Positions 1-8,310 of a stretch of 64,000 bases of DNA are shown here, piece by piece. A program made the translations under genes and the position numbers. The notes below the pieces were generated by a model. The model was not told the DNA's origin, ran no database searches, and saw only the letters and a program-made list of their open reading frames with translations. Source of the stretch: Gammaproteobacteria bacterium (GTDB lineage Bacteria; Pseudomonadota; Gammaproteobacteria; Ga0077536); contig JACPPA010000014.1 of NCBI GenBank assembly GCA_016191285.1, positions 100,452 through 164,451 on the forward strand, given 5' to 3'. Within the stretch, counting starts at the first letter, position 1; each line of letters begins with the position of its first letter.

Positions 1-230
1 AAAATGCCCCAGCGATAATCCGGCATCTTCACCCGGCCATAGCTCGCCCAGCCTTCGACGTCCACGCCAATGGCCGTGCGCAAATACACATCGTTGCCGC
101 CGAATTGCGGACCCATCTCGTTCCACCATTCGATGAAACGCGGCTGCCAATGTTCCAACGCGCGTTGCAAGGTGCGATCGCTCGCGAGATTGACGTTGTT
201 CGGAATGCGTTCGCTGTAATTAATGCTCAT
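1..230 (-). CDS. boxB: Benzoyl-CoA 2,3-epoxidase subunit B (N-terminal part, cut by window edge)
   Basis: This is the first 76 codons of the diiron oxygenase subunit that, with the reductase BoxA, converts benzoyl-CoA to 2,3-epoxybenzoyl-CoA in aerobic hybrid benzoate degradation. The visible N-terminus (MSINYSERIPNNVNL, then a stretch ending VKMPDYRWGIF) matches what I know of BoxB. The start ATG is at 228-230 on the minus strand, with a GAGG-type ribosome site just upstream. It lies 21 bp downstream of boxC in the same direction, so boxR-boxC-boxB probably form one unit. The diiron ligands lie beyond the window and cannot be checked. Confidence 0.9.
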   Translation of the reverse strand, partial: MSINYSERIPNNVNLASDRTLQRALEHWQPRFIEWWNEMGPQFGGNDVYLRTAIGVDVEGWASYGRVKMPDYRWGI

Positions 231-251
231 AGCTTGCCTCGCTGCCGCGGG

Positions 252-1931
252 TTAAACCCGTTCCCAATTAAATTGCGCCTTGCTACCGGTGCCAAAAACT
301 TTGAGTGCGCCGTGTTCGCCGACCGCGTTGGGTCGAATGAAAATCCAGTTTTGCCAGGCGGACAAGCGACCGAAGACGCGCGTTTCCATGCTTTCTTGAC
401 CGCCAAAACGTAACGACGCCTCCATGCCGGTCAGCGCATCGGGTGACAAGCTCGCGCGTTCCTCCACGGCGATGCGAACTTCGCCGGCCCAATCGATATC
501 GTCCGGCGCGAAGGTGATGAGTCCGAGCGCGAGCGCTGCTCCCGCATCGACCGCCTCACCGACGCGCGCCTTGGCCGCAGCCACTGGCGCGGTCTCGCCA
601 CAGAAGCGAGTGAGCAACCGAGTCTGATGATTGACCATCGGATAACGACCAAAATTCGCCGCTGATAATGTGATGTGAGGCGCTTCTTCCGGCGTATCCG
701 GTAATTGGAGCATGTAGCTGCGATCGGCAGCCAGCAGCAGTTCGGCGAGGGTGCCGGCGAAACAGGAATCTTGATCCACAATCGCGAACAACGTGCGCGA
801 TGAAACATCGAGGCGCGCCAGCGTTCGCCGCAACATGCCGACCGTTTCGGCAACGAACCAGTCGCGCGCGTTGGCGGCAATAATCGCATCAATCTCGAGC
901 ACGACACTGGCCTTGCCGCGAGTCTTCAAGATCCACGTGCCGATCTCGAGTTCGTTCAAGCGTAGCAGCAGAATCGCGTCATCCAGTTCGCGCGCCATTG
1001 CAAGCGGCCACCACGCGGCGCCCGCGGCATGAATGCCGACGACATCAACGGGGCCTGCCGTGTCAGGCGCCGTGATCGTGATGGTCGCGGTGCGTGCTGC
1101 GCGATCAAGGCTGACATCAACCTGTACGTAATGCAGCCCGCCGTCATCGATCACGCGCGTCAACGGCGTCAGCGTGATGCCTTGACCGGCTGCACCGCGT
1201 GGCGCGGCGGCGCTCAGCGCTTGAATTCGCGCCGCCGTCGCGTCTTTGAATTGTTGCGGCCTGGCGATATGGTCGACCAGACCCCATTGTTGTGCGCGAT
1301 CGCCGCGCACGCCTTCGCTGGTGGTGCAAAACACATCCGCTAAATCACGGCGCACGCGGCGTTTGTCGATCAAGCGCGTTAACCCGCCGGTCCCGGGCAG
1401 CACGCCCAGCAGCGGCACCTCCGGCAAGCTCACGGTCGACGAACGATCATCGATCATCAAAATTTCATCGCAGGCGAGTGCGAGTTCGTAACCACCACCG
1501 GCGACGGTGCCGTTAACGGCGGCGAGAAAACGCAAGCCTTGATGAAGACTAGAATCCTCGATCCCGTTACGCGTTTCGTTGGTGAACTTGCAGAAATTCA
1601 CCTTCCACGCGTGACTCGACAGTCCCAGCATGTAGATGTTGGCGCCCGAGCAAAACATGCGTTCCTTCATGCTGGTGAGCACCACCACGCTGACCTCGGG
1701 ATGTTCGAAGCGAATGCGCTGCAAGACATCGTAGAGTTCCATGTCCACGCCGAGGTCGTACGAATTAAGCTTGAGCTTATAGCCGGGCTTAATACCCTTA
1801 TCTTCGGCGACGTCCATCGCGAGCGTGGCGACGCTGCCTTCGTAACTCACGCGCCAGTGCGCGTAAGAGTCTGGACTGCGGTCATACAGCACATAATTCG
1901 TCGGGGTCGATGCTTGTAGAACAGCATTCAT
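252..1931 (-). CDS. boxC: Benzoyl-CoA-dihydrodiol lyase (2,3-epoxybenzoyl-CoA hydrolase)
   Basis: The 559-residue protein belongs to the crotonase superfamily and has the size expected of BoxC. BoxC opens the ring of 2,3-epoxybenzoyl-CoA hydrolytically, giving 3,4-dehydroadipyl-CoA semialdehyde and formate. The N-terminal half carries a crotonase-like core, with an oxyanion-hole segment around MFCSGANIYMLG and a glycine-rich turn near NGTVAGGGYELALACDE. The ATG at 1929-1931 follows a clear AAGGAG that sits inside the last codons of boxR, so translation is probably coupled. It is flanked by boxR upstream and boxB downstream. The assignment is firm because this long crotonase is specific to the box pathway. 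Confidence 0.95.
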   Translation of the reverse strand: MNAVLQASTPTNYVLYDRSPDSYAHWRVSYEGSVATLAMDVAEDKGIKPGYKLKLNSYDLGVDMELYDVLQRIRFEHPEVSVVVLTSMKERMFCSGANIYMLGLSSHAWKVNFCKFTNETRNGIEDSSLHQGLRFLAAVNGTVAGGGYELALACDEILMIDDRSSTVSLPEVPLLGVLPGTGGLTRLIDKRRVRRDLADVFCTTSEGVRGDRAQQWGLVDHIARPQQFKDATAARIQALSAAAPRGAAGQGITLTPLTRVIDDGGLHYVQVDVSLDRAARTATITITAPDTAGPVDVVGIHAAGAAWWPLAMARELDDAILLLRLNELEIGTWILKTRGKASVVLEIDAIIAANARDWFVAETVGMLRRTLARLDVSSRTLFAIVDQDSCFAGTLAELLLAADRSYMLQLPDTPEEAPHITLSAANFGRYPMVNHQTRLLTRFCGETAPVAAAKARVGEAVDAGAALALGLITFAPDDIDWAGEVRIAVEERASLSPDALTGMEASLRFGGQESMETRVFGRLSAWQNWIFIRPNAVGEHGALKVFGTGSKAQFNWERV

Positions 1932-1937
1932 GCTGTG

Positions 1938-2867
1938 TCACTCCTTGCCGTTAATGGGATGGGTGTTGAGCGCCGCCACCAGCGCCTCGAACACGGTCGA
2001 AAGATCTTTACCCGAGGTATCGAGGGTCACGTCGGCTTGCGCATAGCTTGGCCCGCGTTCGTTCAAAATGCCGCGCAGATCGTCCATGGCCTCGGCGTGC
2101 CCCGCCATCGGCCGCATATCGCCTTGCGCGATCACCCGCGACATATGTTCCTCGGGCGCCGCTTTGAGCCATACCGTGTGGCAGGCGCTCAGGAGCAGCG
2201 CGTAGGTGTCGGGTGCCGAGACAATACTGCCGCCAGTCGCGATCACGCAGCGCGGGTGGCTTTTCACCACTGTTTCCAGACACCGCCGTTCGAAGCGACG
2301 GTACGCGCTTTGCCCGTAGAGTAAAAACAATTCTTCGAGCGAGGTGCCAGCCGCGGACCCGATCTCGCGATCGAGTTCCACGAAGGGACATGCCAGACGA
2401 ATCGCGAGCTTCGCGCCCAGTGTGGACTTTCCGGCGCCGCGTAAGCCCAGCAGCGCCACGCGCTCAGCACGTGGCGCGTGGTGTTCACCGAACTCGCGCT
2501 GCAACTGGCGACGAATTCGTCCGAGCGCCGGGGCGGGCAGACTCTTCAGTAATTCTTGGAGCAAGACGAGTTCAATCGGCGGTGGTGCTCGCTCGTCGAC
2601 TAACTCCGCCAGACTAAGATCGAGCGCTCCGGCGATTCGTTGTAACACCAGGACCGACGCGTTGCCGCGGCCGGTTTCGAGATCAGCGAGGTAGCGTTCC
2701 GAGACCTGCGATTGCGTCGCGAGCAGGCGGCGACTGGTGCCACGCCTAGCCCGCGCTTGACGTACACGCGCGCCAAGATTGTCGAGGAGCGCGGTTCCGT
2801 CTGTCGCGGGCGTCGACTGCAGGGGCTCGGGTTCAATAGTTCTGGCGATCTCTGAGGTTCGTCGCAT
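1938..2867 (-). CDS. boxR: BoxR/BzdR-type transcriptional regulator (XRE HTH fused to shikimate-kinase-like domain)
   Basis: The 309-residue protein has an XRE helix-turn-helix at about residues 32-92 (region with SERYLADLETGRGN) and a shikimate-kinase-like domain from about 135 to the end. The latter has a P-loop GLRGAGKST at 141-149 and an ATGGS segment. This fusion is the hallmark of BzdR/BoxR repressors, in which the kinase-like domain senses benzoyl-CoA and does not make shikimate-3-phosphate. It is the first gene of the leftward boxR-boxC-boxB unit. The intergenic region upstream (2868-2977), shared with the divergent flavodoxin gene, contains two AATATAAT repeats that may be its operator. 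Genuine AroK would lack the N-terminal HTH. Confidence 0.93.
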   Translation of the reverse strand: MRRTSEIARTIEPEPLQSTPATDGTALLDNLGARVRQARARRGTSRRLLATQSQVSERYLADLETGRGNASVLVLQRIAGALDLSLAELVDERAPPPIELVLLQELLKSLPAPALGRIRRQLQREFGEHHAPRAERVALLGLRGAGKSTLGAKLAIRLACPFVELDREIGSAAGTSLEELFLLYGQSAYRRFERRCLETVVKSHPRCVIATGGSIVSAPDTYALLLSACHTVWLKAAPEEHMSRVIAQGDMRPMAGHAEAMDDLRGILNERGPSYAQADVTLDTSGKDLSTVFEALVAALNTHPINGKE

Positions 2868-2873
2868 GAATGC

Positions 2874-2911
2874 AATATAATGCTTTGATTATTTGGAAAC
2901 TGAAATATAAT
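2874..2911. promoter_or_regulatory. Candidate BoxR operator: two AATATAAT boxes 30 bp apart
   Basis: The octamer AATATAAT occurs at 2874-2881, flanked by GC on both sides, and again at 2904-2911, exactly 30 bp later, about three helical turns. Both lie just upstream of boxR and in front of the divergent flavodoxin gene, in DNA more AT-rich than the surroundings. Operators of this regulator family are known to be repeated elements in the promoter. The link to BoxR is inference from position, and one of the boxes may simply be a -10 element. Confidence 0.35.
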
Positions 2912-2977
2912 CCACTAAGCGTCCGGGCGGCAAGCGCGGACGTCGTGAAATTTCGTCATCGTGCTTGGGAGAACGCC

Positions 2978-3448
2978 ATGTCCGTCCGAATTCTTGTCGG
3001 CACCACTACCGGCAACACGCAGTACGTCGCTGAAGAGGCCTTATTCAACCTGGAACAGCAGGGCGTTAAGGCCGCGATTTTGCAAATGGACGAACTCGAT
3101 GCGACGGTCTTCGAAGCCGACGCGCTCTACCTTATATGCATGTCGACTTACGGCTACGGCGATGTCCCGGCCAATTCCAAAAAGCTTTACGAGTCGTTGG
3201 TGAAAGATCGGCCAGATCTCTCGGCGGTGCGCTACGGCCTGATTTCCCTTGGGGATACGTCGCACGCCCAAACTTATTGCTTCGGCGGCCGCCGCTTTGA
3301 TCAGATACTGACCAAGCTCGGCGCCACTCGCATTGGTGACGTGCTAACGCATGATGCTTCTTCTGGCGTGATGCCAGAAGAAGCTGCCGCGGCTTGGGTT
3401 GGGCCGTGGTTTGAGCAGGCGAAAACGTTGGGTGTTGTTAGTGCGTAA
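2978..3448 (+). CDS. Flavodoxin (MioC-like)
   Basis: This is a 156-residue flavodoxin. The N-terminal FMN-phosphate loop TTTGNTQYVAEEA lies at about residues 8-20. The STYGYGDVP and GLISLGDTSHAQTYCFGG segments are typical of the second and third FMN-binding loops. The chosen ATG at 2978 follows GGGAGA at a good distance and places the FMN loop at the usual position; a longer reading frame extends upstream but would add an atypical N-terminus. It is divergent from boxR and upstream of benzoate-CoA ligase. A role as electron carrier for the BoxAB oxygenase is possible but unproven. Confidence 0.88.
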   Translation: MSVRILVGTTTGNTQYVAEEALFNLEQQGVKAAILQMDELDATVFEADALYLICMSTYGYGDVPANSKKLYESLVKDRPDLSAVRYGLISLGDTSHAQTYCFGGRRFDQILTKLGATRIGDVLTHDASSGVMPEEAAAAWVGPWFEQAKTLGVVSA

Positions 3449-3459
3449 GGGTTTTTTGC

Positions 3460-3573
3460 CCCCTCACCCTAGCCCTCTCCCGCAAGGGGAGAGGGGATTG
3501 GACGGCGATGGTCGACGCGAGAGGGAAAGGCCACACTCCCTCTCCCCTTGCGGGAGAGGGCCGGGGTGAGGGG
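3460..3573. repeat. Large imperfect inverted repeat (intergenic repeat element)
   Basis: Two arms of about 36 bp, 3460-3496 and 3538-3573, are reverse complements with about two mismatches, separated by about 41 bp. Each arm itself contains a small palindrome built on CCCTCTCCC / GGGAGAGGG with a GCAAGGG-type centre. Such elements are common dispersed intergenic repeats in proteobacterial genomes. Placed between the flavodoxin and ligase genes, it could act as a transcriptional attenuator or mRNA 3' stabiliser, but no T-run follows. Confidence 0.8.
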
Positions 3574-3617
3574 ATTGATGGTGGGGATTATTGACGATTT
3601 ACTCGAAAGGAGCTTTC

Positions 3618-5201
3618 GTGAGTGCTCTTTTATCCACCGCGGATCACAGTGTATCGCCGCCGCGCATTCACATTCCGCGCACTTACAACGCCGCTTTCGA
3701 TCTAATTGAGCGGAATTTACTCGCGGGACGTACGAGCAAGCTCGCGTATATCGATGATGCTGGCAGCTACACCTACGGTGAATTAGCCGCGCGCGTAAAT
3801 CAGACGGCCAATGCGCTGCGCGCGCTAGGACTTGGCCAGGAAGATCGCGTGATGGTGGCGCTGCTCGACACCATCGATTTCCCGGCGGTGTTTTTAGGCG
3901 CGATAAAAGCTGGCATCGTGCCCATCGCCGCCAACACGCTGCTCACCACCAACGACTATCGATTCATGCTGAATGATAGTCGCGCAAAAGCGCTCGTCGT
4001 TTCGGCATCGTTGTACGCACGCTTTGAACCGGCGATCGCCGACGCGCCGCATCTGCGTCAAGTAATCGTGTCCGGCGACAGTACCCCGCCGCAAACTAAT
4101 CTTAAGGCCTTAATGAGTAAGGAATCGACAGAGGCTTCGTCGGCGCCGACCACGAATGATGAACCGTGCTTTTGGCTGTATTCGTCGGGTTCCACAGGTG
4201 TACCGAAGGGCACGGTGCATCACCATTCGAGCTTGATCCACACCGCCGAACTTTACGCGCGGCCAATTTTGAAATTGTCCGAACACGACATCGTTTTCTC
4301 CGCCGCCAAACTCTTCTTCGCTTACGGTCTTGGCAATAGTTTGAGTTTTCCGTTGGCCGTGGGCGCCACGGCCATCTTGATGGCGGAGCGCCCGACACCG
4401 GACGCGGTCTTTAAGCGGCTAACGGAATTAAAACCGAGTGTGTTCTACGGCGTGCCGACACTCTACGCGGCGATGCTTGCCAGCGCCGACGCGCCACCGA
4501 CACAGTCCTTAACGCTGCGCGTTTGCACTTCGGCCGGCGAAGCACTACCCGCGGAAGTGGGTCGTCGCTTCACCGCGCGCTACGGCGTCGACATTTTGGA
4601 CGGCATTGGCTCAACCGAGATGTTGCACATCTTTCTATCGAATCGCGTGGGCGAAGTTCGCTACGGCACCACCGTCAAGCCGGTCCCGGGTTATCAGATT
4701 CGACTGTGCGCCGAAAACGGTGACGAAGTCGGCGCCGATGAACTTGGCGAATTGCAGATCAATGGCCCCACCGCGGCATTGATGTATTGGAACAATCGCG
4801 CGCAATCGCGCGACACCTTTATGGGTCCGTGGACTCGTGCTGGCGACAAGTACACTCGCGATGCCGCGGGCTACTACACCTATGGCGGGCGCACCGACGA
4901 TATGTTGAAGGTCAGCGGGCAGTATGTATCGCCATTCGAAGTGGAAGCCGCGTTGATGACTCATCCCGCGGTGCTCGAGGCAGCCGTCGTCGGCCGCCAA
5001 GATGAAGATGGTCTGACCAAGCCGCAAGCCGTCGTCGTCTTAAACGAGGGTGAAACGCCGGATCCCGAGACTGAAGTCGCACTCAAAGCGCATGTGAAAG
5101 CCTTGCTCGCGCCGCATAAATATCCACGGTGGATCACCTTCACGCAGGAGTTGCCGAAAACCGCGACCGGTAAGATCCAACGGTTTAAACTACGGGGGTA
5201 A
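3618..5201 (+). CDS. bclA: Benzoate-CoA ligase
   Basis: The protein (527 residues) is an ANL-superfamily acyl-CoA synthetase of the benzoate-CoA ligase group, making benzoyl-CoA, AMP and PPi from benzoate, ATP and CoA. The adenylation core motif YSSGSTGVPKG is present, as are the hinge/A8 region (GGRTDDMLKVSGQYVSPFEVE) and the A10 lysine motif PKTATGKIQRF near the C-terminus. GTG at 3618 is preferred because AAAGGAG lies 5-11 nt upstream; an in-frame TTG at 3591 lacks that support. Its stop overlaps the ATG of the next gene (TAATG). Next to boxRCB it supplies the substrate of the box pathway. Preference among benzoate analogues cannot be read from sequence. Confidence 0.93.
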   Translation: MSALLSTADHSVSPPRIHIPRTYNAAFDLIERNLLAGRTSKLAYIDDAGSYTYGELAARVNQTANALRALGLGQEDRVMVALLDTIDFPAVFLGAIKAGIVPIAANTLLTTNDYRFMLNDSRAKALVVSASLYARFEPAIADAPHLRQVIVSGDSTPPQTNLKALMSKESTEASSAPTTNDEPCFWLYSSGSTGVPKGTVHHHSSLIHTAELYARPILKLSEHDIVFSAAKLFFAYGLGNSLSFPLAVGATAILMAERPTPDAVFKRLTELKPSVFYGVPTLYAAMLASADAPPTQSLTLRVCTSAGEALPAEVGRRFTARYGVDILDGIGSTEMLHIFLSNRVGEVRYGTTVKPVPGYQIRLCAENGDEVGADELGELQINGPTAALMYWNNRAQSRDTFMGPWTRAGDKYTRDAAGYYTYGGRTDDMLKVSGQYVSPFEVEAALMTHPAVLEAAVVGRQDEDGLTKPQAVVVLNEGETPDPETEVALKAHVKALLAPHKYPRWITFTQELPKTATGKIQRFKLRG

Positions 5202-6778
5202 TGACCGATACCCACTCGAGTGTTCTGCGCGCCAACTTCGCAGTAAATCCGGTCTGCGTGATGCGAGTATTTATTCTCGCGCTCGGCGGGCAATTGTTGG
5301 CCAGCCCCCCGATCGCGGCGACGGAACGCCGGTTGGTGACGCCGCTCGCGCACGCCCATTACTCGCGCGCTAGCACGTCGAGTGAGATGTCGGCCTTTAT
5401 GGACGCGCTAGCCGCGCGTTATCCGGCGCTTGTGAGCAAAGAGATCATCGGGCAATCCGTGCAAGGGCGCGACATCGAAGCGCTGCGTTTACGTGCGCGC
5501 GGGAAGGGCAGCACCGAGCGCCTTGAAGTGCTGGTGGTGGGTTCGCAGCATGGCGCGGCAGAACCGGCGGGAGGCGAAGCACTGCTCGAAATCGCGCTTG
5601 ATCTGGCCTCCGCGAAGCAGAATACATTGCTGCGCGATTTGGAACTCATCCTGATTCCGAACGCGAATCCTGACGGCCGCGATCTGCGTCGCCGATCGAA
5701 CGCCAATCACGTCAATCTCAACACGGATTTCGTGCTGCTGTCGCAGCCTGAGAGTCGCGTGCTGAAGACAGCGCTCGCGCGTTTCGCGCCCCAGGTAGTT
5801 CTCGATGCGCATGAATCCGCGGTGTTGAAGCGCCAATCCTTGGCGCGCGATGGTTTTCTCACGGACTTTGATGCGCAGTTCGAAGTTGGCAATAACCCGG
5901 CCATTCCGGCCGCGGTACGCGATTTTTCGCGAACTGAACTGTTACCCACGCTGCTTGCGCGCGTGACGCAGAGCGGACTGCCCGCGCAACGTTACATCGG
6001 CGAAATCACGAGCCTCAAACAACCGATTACGAACGGTGGGCTAACGCTGCGAAATTTTCGGAACACCGCGGCGTTGAGCGGCGCGGTGTCGTTTCTGGTC
6101 GAGACTAAACTCGATTCGCGCACCGACACTTTCAAGACTTATCGCAACATCGCCGTGCGTGTGGACCGTCAGTTGAAATGCATTCATGCTTTTCTTGATC
6201 TCGTGCACGAGCGGCGTGCGGAAATCGCAGAACACGTACGCGCGGCGCGCGCGGTCTTGCATTCAGAACCCCTAACATTATTTGCCGCTTACGTCGAAGA
6301 TGCCACACACCCGACTGTCGCCATTCCCTTACGGCGACTAGCGACCCGCAAATTAGAGAACCACGAATTTCGTGATCATAGAAAAGTAATCGCCGATCAA
6401 GTCATGCCCTATCCACCAATGCTGGTGATTGCCGCGCACACGGAGGTGCTGCGCGAGCTCCTCGAGCGTCACGACATCAATTTCTGGAGTGTGTCGCAAC
6501 CGTTGACGGCTGAAGTGATCGCGAGCCGCTTTGGCCCGGTCAGCAATGCAGCGGCGCGTTGGGAGAACACGCAACAAACCAAAGCCAGCATCGATCTGTC
6601 GCCGCATAATCTACTGATTGATCTCGCGCAACCGAATGGCCGTTACGCGGCGCTGTTGCTCGATCCGCGCTCGACCAGCAGTGTGTTTCGCACGCCAGAA
6701 TATGCGGCATTGTTAAAGCCCGATGAGGATTTCTTTATTTATCGCACCTTCAAAGGTGCGACTCGCTTAGCCCCGTGA
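5201..6778 (+). CDS. M14-type zinc metallopeptidase, predicted exported
   Basis: The 525-residue protein has the layout of an M14 carboxypeptidase-like enzyme. It has a first zinc motif GSQHGAAEP (His117, Glu121), then NANPDGR, then NLNTDF, then LDAHES (third zinc ligand) and a late catalytic-glutamate candidate in FLVET. A hydrophobic stretch at about residues 21-40 (RVFILALGG... to SPPIAA) resembles a signal peptide; an alternative ATG at 5261 would start exactly there. The His-Glu spacing is HX3E instead of the usual HX2E. The NR pair that binds the substrate carboxylate in canonical M14 enzymes reads NT. It is translationally coupled to the ligase upstream and to its paralogue downstream. 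Substrate unknown. Confidence 0.8.
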   Translation: MTDTHSSVLRANFAVNPVCVMRVFILALGGQLLASPPIAATERRLVTPLAHAHYSRASTSSEMSAFMDALAARYPALVSKEIIGQSVQGRDIEALRLRARGKGSTERLEVLVVGSQHGAAEPAGGEALLEIALDLASAKQNTLLRDLELILIPNANPDGRDLRRRSNANHVNLNTDFVLLSQPESRVLKTALARFAPQVVLDAHESAVLKRQSLARDGFLTDFDAQFEVGNNPAIPAAVRDFSRTELLPTLLARVTQSGLPAQRYIGEITSLKQPITNGGLTLRNFRNTAALSGAVSFLVETKLDSRTDTFKTYRNIAVRVDRQLKCIHAFLDLVHERRAEIAEHVRAARAVLHSEPLTLFAAYVEDATHPTVAIPLRRLATRKLENHEFRDHRKVIADQVMPYPPMLVIAAHTEVLRELLERHDINFWSVSQPLTAEVIASRFGPVSNAAARWENTQQTKASIDLSPHNLLIDLAQPNGRYAALLLDPRSTSSVFRTPEYAALLKPDEDFFIYRTFKGATRLAP

Positions 6779-8238
6779 CGCGATTGGCGACCCCGCTTGA
6801 GCAGCATGGCTTTAGCCGTTATTCGCGCTCGGAAGAGATCGCTGAGTTTCTGCGGTGTCTGGTGACAGAGGGTTCCGGCGTACGCGTAGCTGCGCTTGGT
6901 CATTCCGCGCTGGGACATCCGCTGCTTGCGCTAAACCTTGCATCCACCCGGCCAGCCGCGCTTCACCCACGCGCCTTACGTGTACTCATGGTGGGCTCGC
7001 AACACGGCGCATCCGAGGCGGCGGGTGCCGAAGCGCTCCTCATGTTGGCGCGCGCGATCCTACTGGGCGATCTCGCGCCATTGCGCGAGGCTATCGAGTT
7101 CATGCTGATCCCCAACGCGAACCCCGATGGCCGCGAACTGGATTCAAGTAAAAATGCCAATGCGATAAACATTAATCGCGATTTTGTGTTGCTCTCGCAA
7201 TCCGAGAGCGTGGCGTTGGATACAGTGGTCGCGAAGTTCGCGCCCGATGTGATCCTGGACGCGCACGAGTCGGCCATCCTGAAGCGCAAGACCCTCGGGC
7301 GTGAAGGCTATGTGACCGAGTTCGAGGCCCAGTTTGATGTGGGGAATTCGCCGGCGATCCCGGCTGCCTTGCGCGCTTACGCCGAAGACGAACTATTACC
7401 TGCGCTGATCGGTGCCGTGTCGGCGCGGGGCTTGCCGACGCAGCGCTATATCCGTGAGATAAGTTCGACCACCCAACCGATTACCAACGGTGGACTCAGC
7501 ATTCGTCGCTTTCGAAACAAAGCCGCCCTACACGGCACGTTGTCGCTGCTGCTCGAAACGCCGATGGAACCGCAGGCGGATCCGCATCCCACCTATCGCA
7601 ATATCGCGGTGCGAACCGACAAGCAATTGCTGTGCATGCGCGAGTTTTTACAAGTGATCCACGCGCGGCACGCGGCCATCGTCCCGTTAATCGATACGCA
7701 GCGTGCGACAAACGCGCTCGAACCGTGGCCTTTACGCAGTGAATACGTGCTGGATACCGCCGATCCCGTGATCACGATTCCGCTCCGCCGCCGCGACAAC
7801 GCGGAACGGGTCGCACTCACCTTTCGCAATCACCGCGCGGTGGCGACGCACCACACCATTGAGTTGCCGGCGGAATATATCGTCACCGCCCACACTGCGC
7901 CGGTGGCCGCGCTGCTCGCGCGGCATCGGTCTCCGTTCACGGTGGTAAACACCGCGATCCGATTGCGGGTTAAGGCACGTCGCTTTGGTCGCGGTCGCAC
8001 GGTGCACGAAGGCTTTATGGTGCTCGACGAAACCGAGCGCGAGCGACAGGTTGAGCCCGGCGCCTTGCGGGTAACGCTGCGCCCCGGCGGACGCCTATTG
8101 CCGATGCTGCTGGATCCGCGATCGAGTAGCAGCATATTTCGCTACCCGCCGTTTGCACGGCTAATAGAGTCATCCTCGGAATTTTTTATACTGGAAGTGG
8201 ACGGGAAGGAATCGATTATCCGCTCTGAATCTGGCTAG
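6775..8238 (+). CDS. M14-type zinc metallopeptidase paralogue, no signal peptide
   Basis: The 487-residue paralogue of the preceding gene aligns along its length (GSQHGASEAAG, NANPDGR, ININRDF, LDAHES, LLLET, and a shared ending around LLDPRSSSSIF). It keeps the NR pair that its neighbour has lost, and shares the unusual HX3E spacing (His77, Glu81). No hydrophobic leader is visible, so it is probably cytoplasmic. The GTG start at 6775 overlaps the upstream TGA (GTGA), so the two are probably co-translated. The pair looks like a local duplication that split by location. Why it sits behind benzoate-CoA ligase is not evident. Confidence 0.8.
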   Translation: MTRLATPLEQHGFSRYSRSEEIAEFLRCLVTEGSGVRVAALGHSALGHPLLALNLASTRPAALHPRALRVLMVGSQHGASEAAGAEALLMLARAILLGDLAPLREAIEFMLIPNANPDGRELDSSKNANAININRDFVLLSQSESVALDTVVAKFAPDVILDAHESAILKRKTLGREGYVTEFEAQFDVGNSPAIPAALRAYAEDELLPALIGAVSARGLPTQRYIREISSTTQPITNGGLSIRRFRNKAALHGTLSLLLETPMEPQADPHPTYRNIAVRTDKQLLCMREFLQVIHARHAAIVPLIDTQRATNALEPWPLRSEYVLDTADPVITIPLRRRDNAERVALTFRNHRAVATHHTIELPAEYIVTAHTAPVAALLARHRSPFTVVNTAIRLRVKARRFGRGRTVHEGFMVLDETERERQVEPGALRVTLRPGGRLLPMLLDPRSSSSIFRYPPFARLIESSSEFFILEVDGKESIIRSESG

Positions 8239-8261
8239 TTCCCCCGCTATTGGCGGCTCCG

Positions 8262-8294
8262 CAGCGTGTATTGTGGAAGCCGCTCCCACAAGTA
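8262..8294. repeat. Degenerate REP-type element
   Basis: The sequence TTGTGG...CCGCTCCCACAA resembles one end of the REP family seen at several other places in this window, but the inner stem is decayed. It lies between the convergent M14 gene and the GGDEF/EAL gene. Confidence 0.4.
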
Positions 8295-8310
8295 AGATCA
8301 AGCGTCCATA

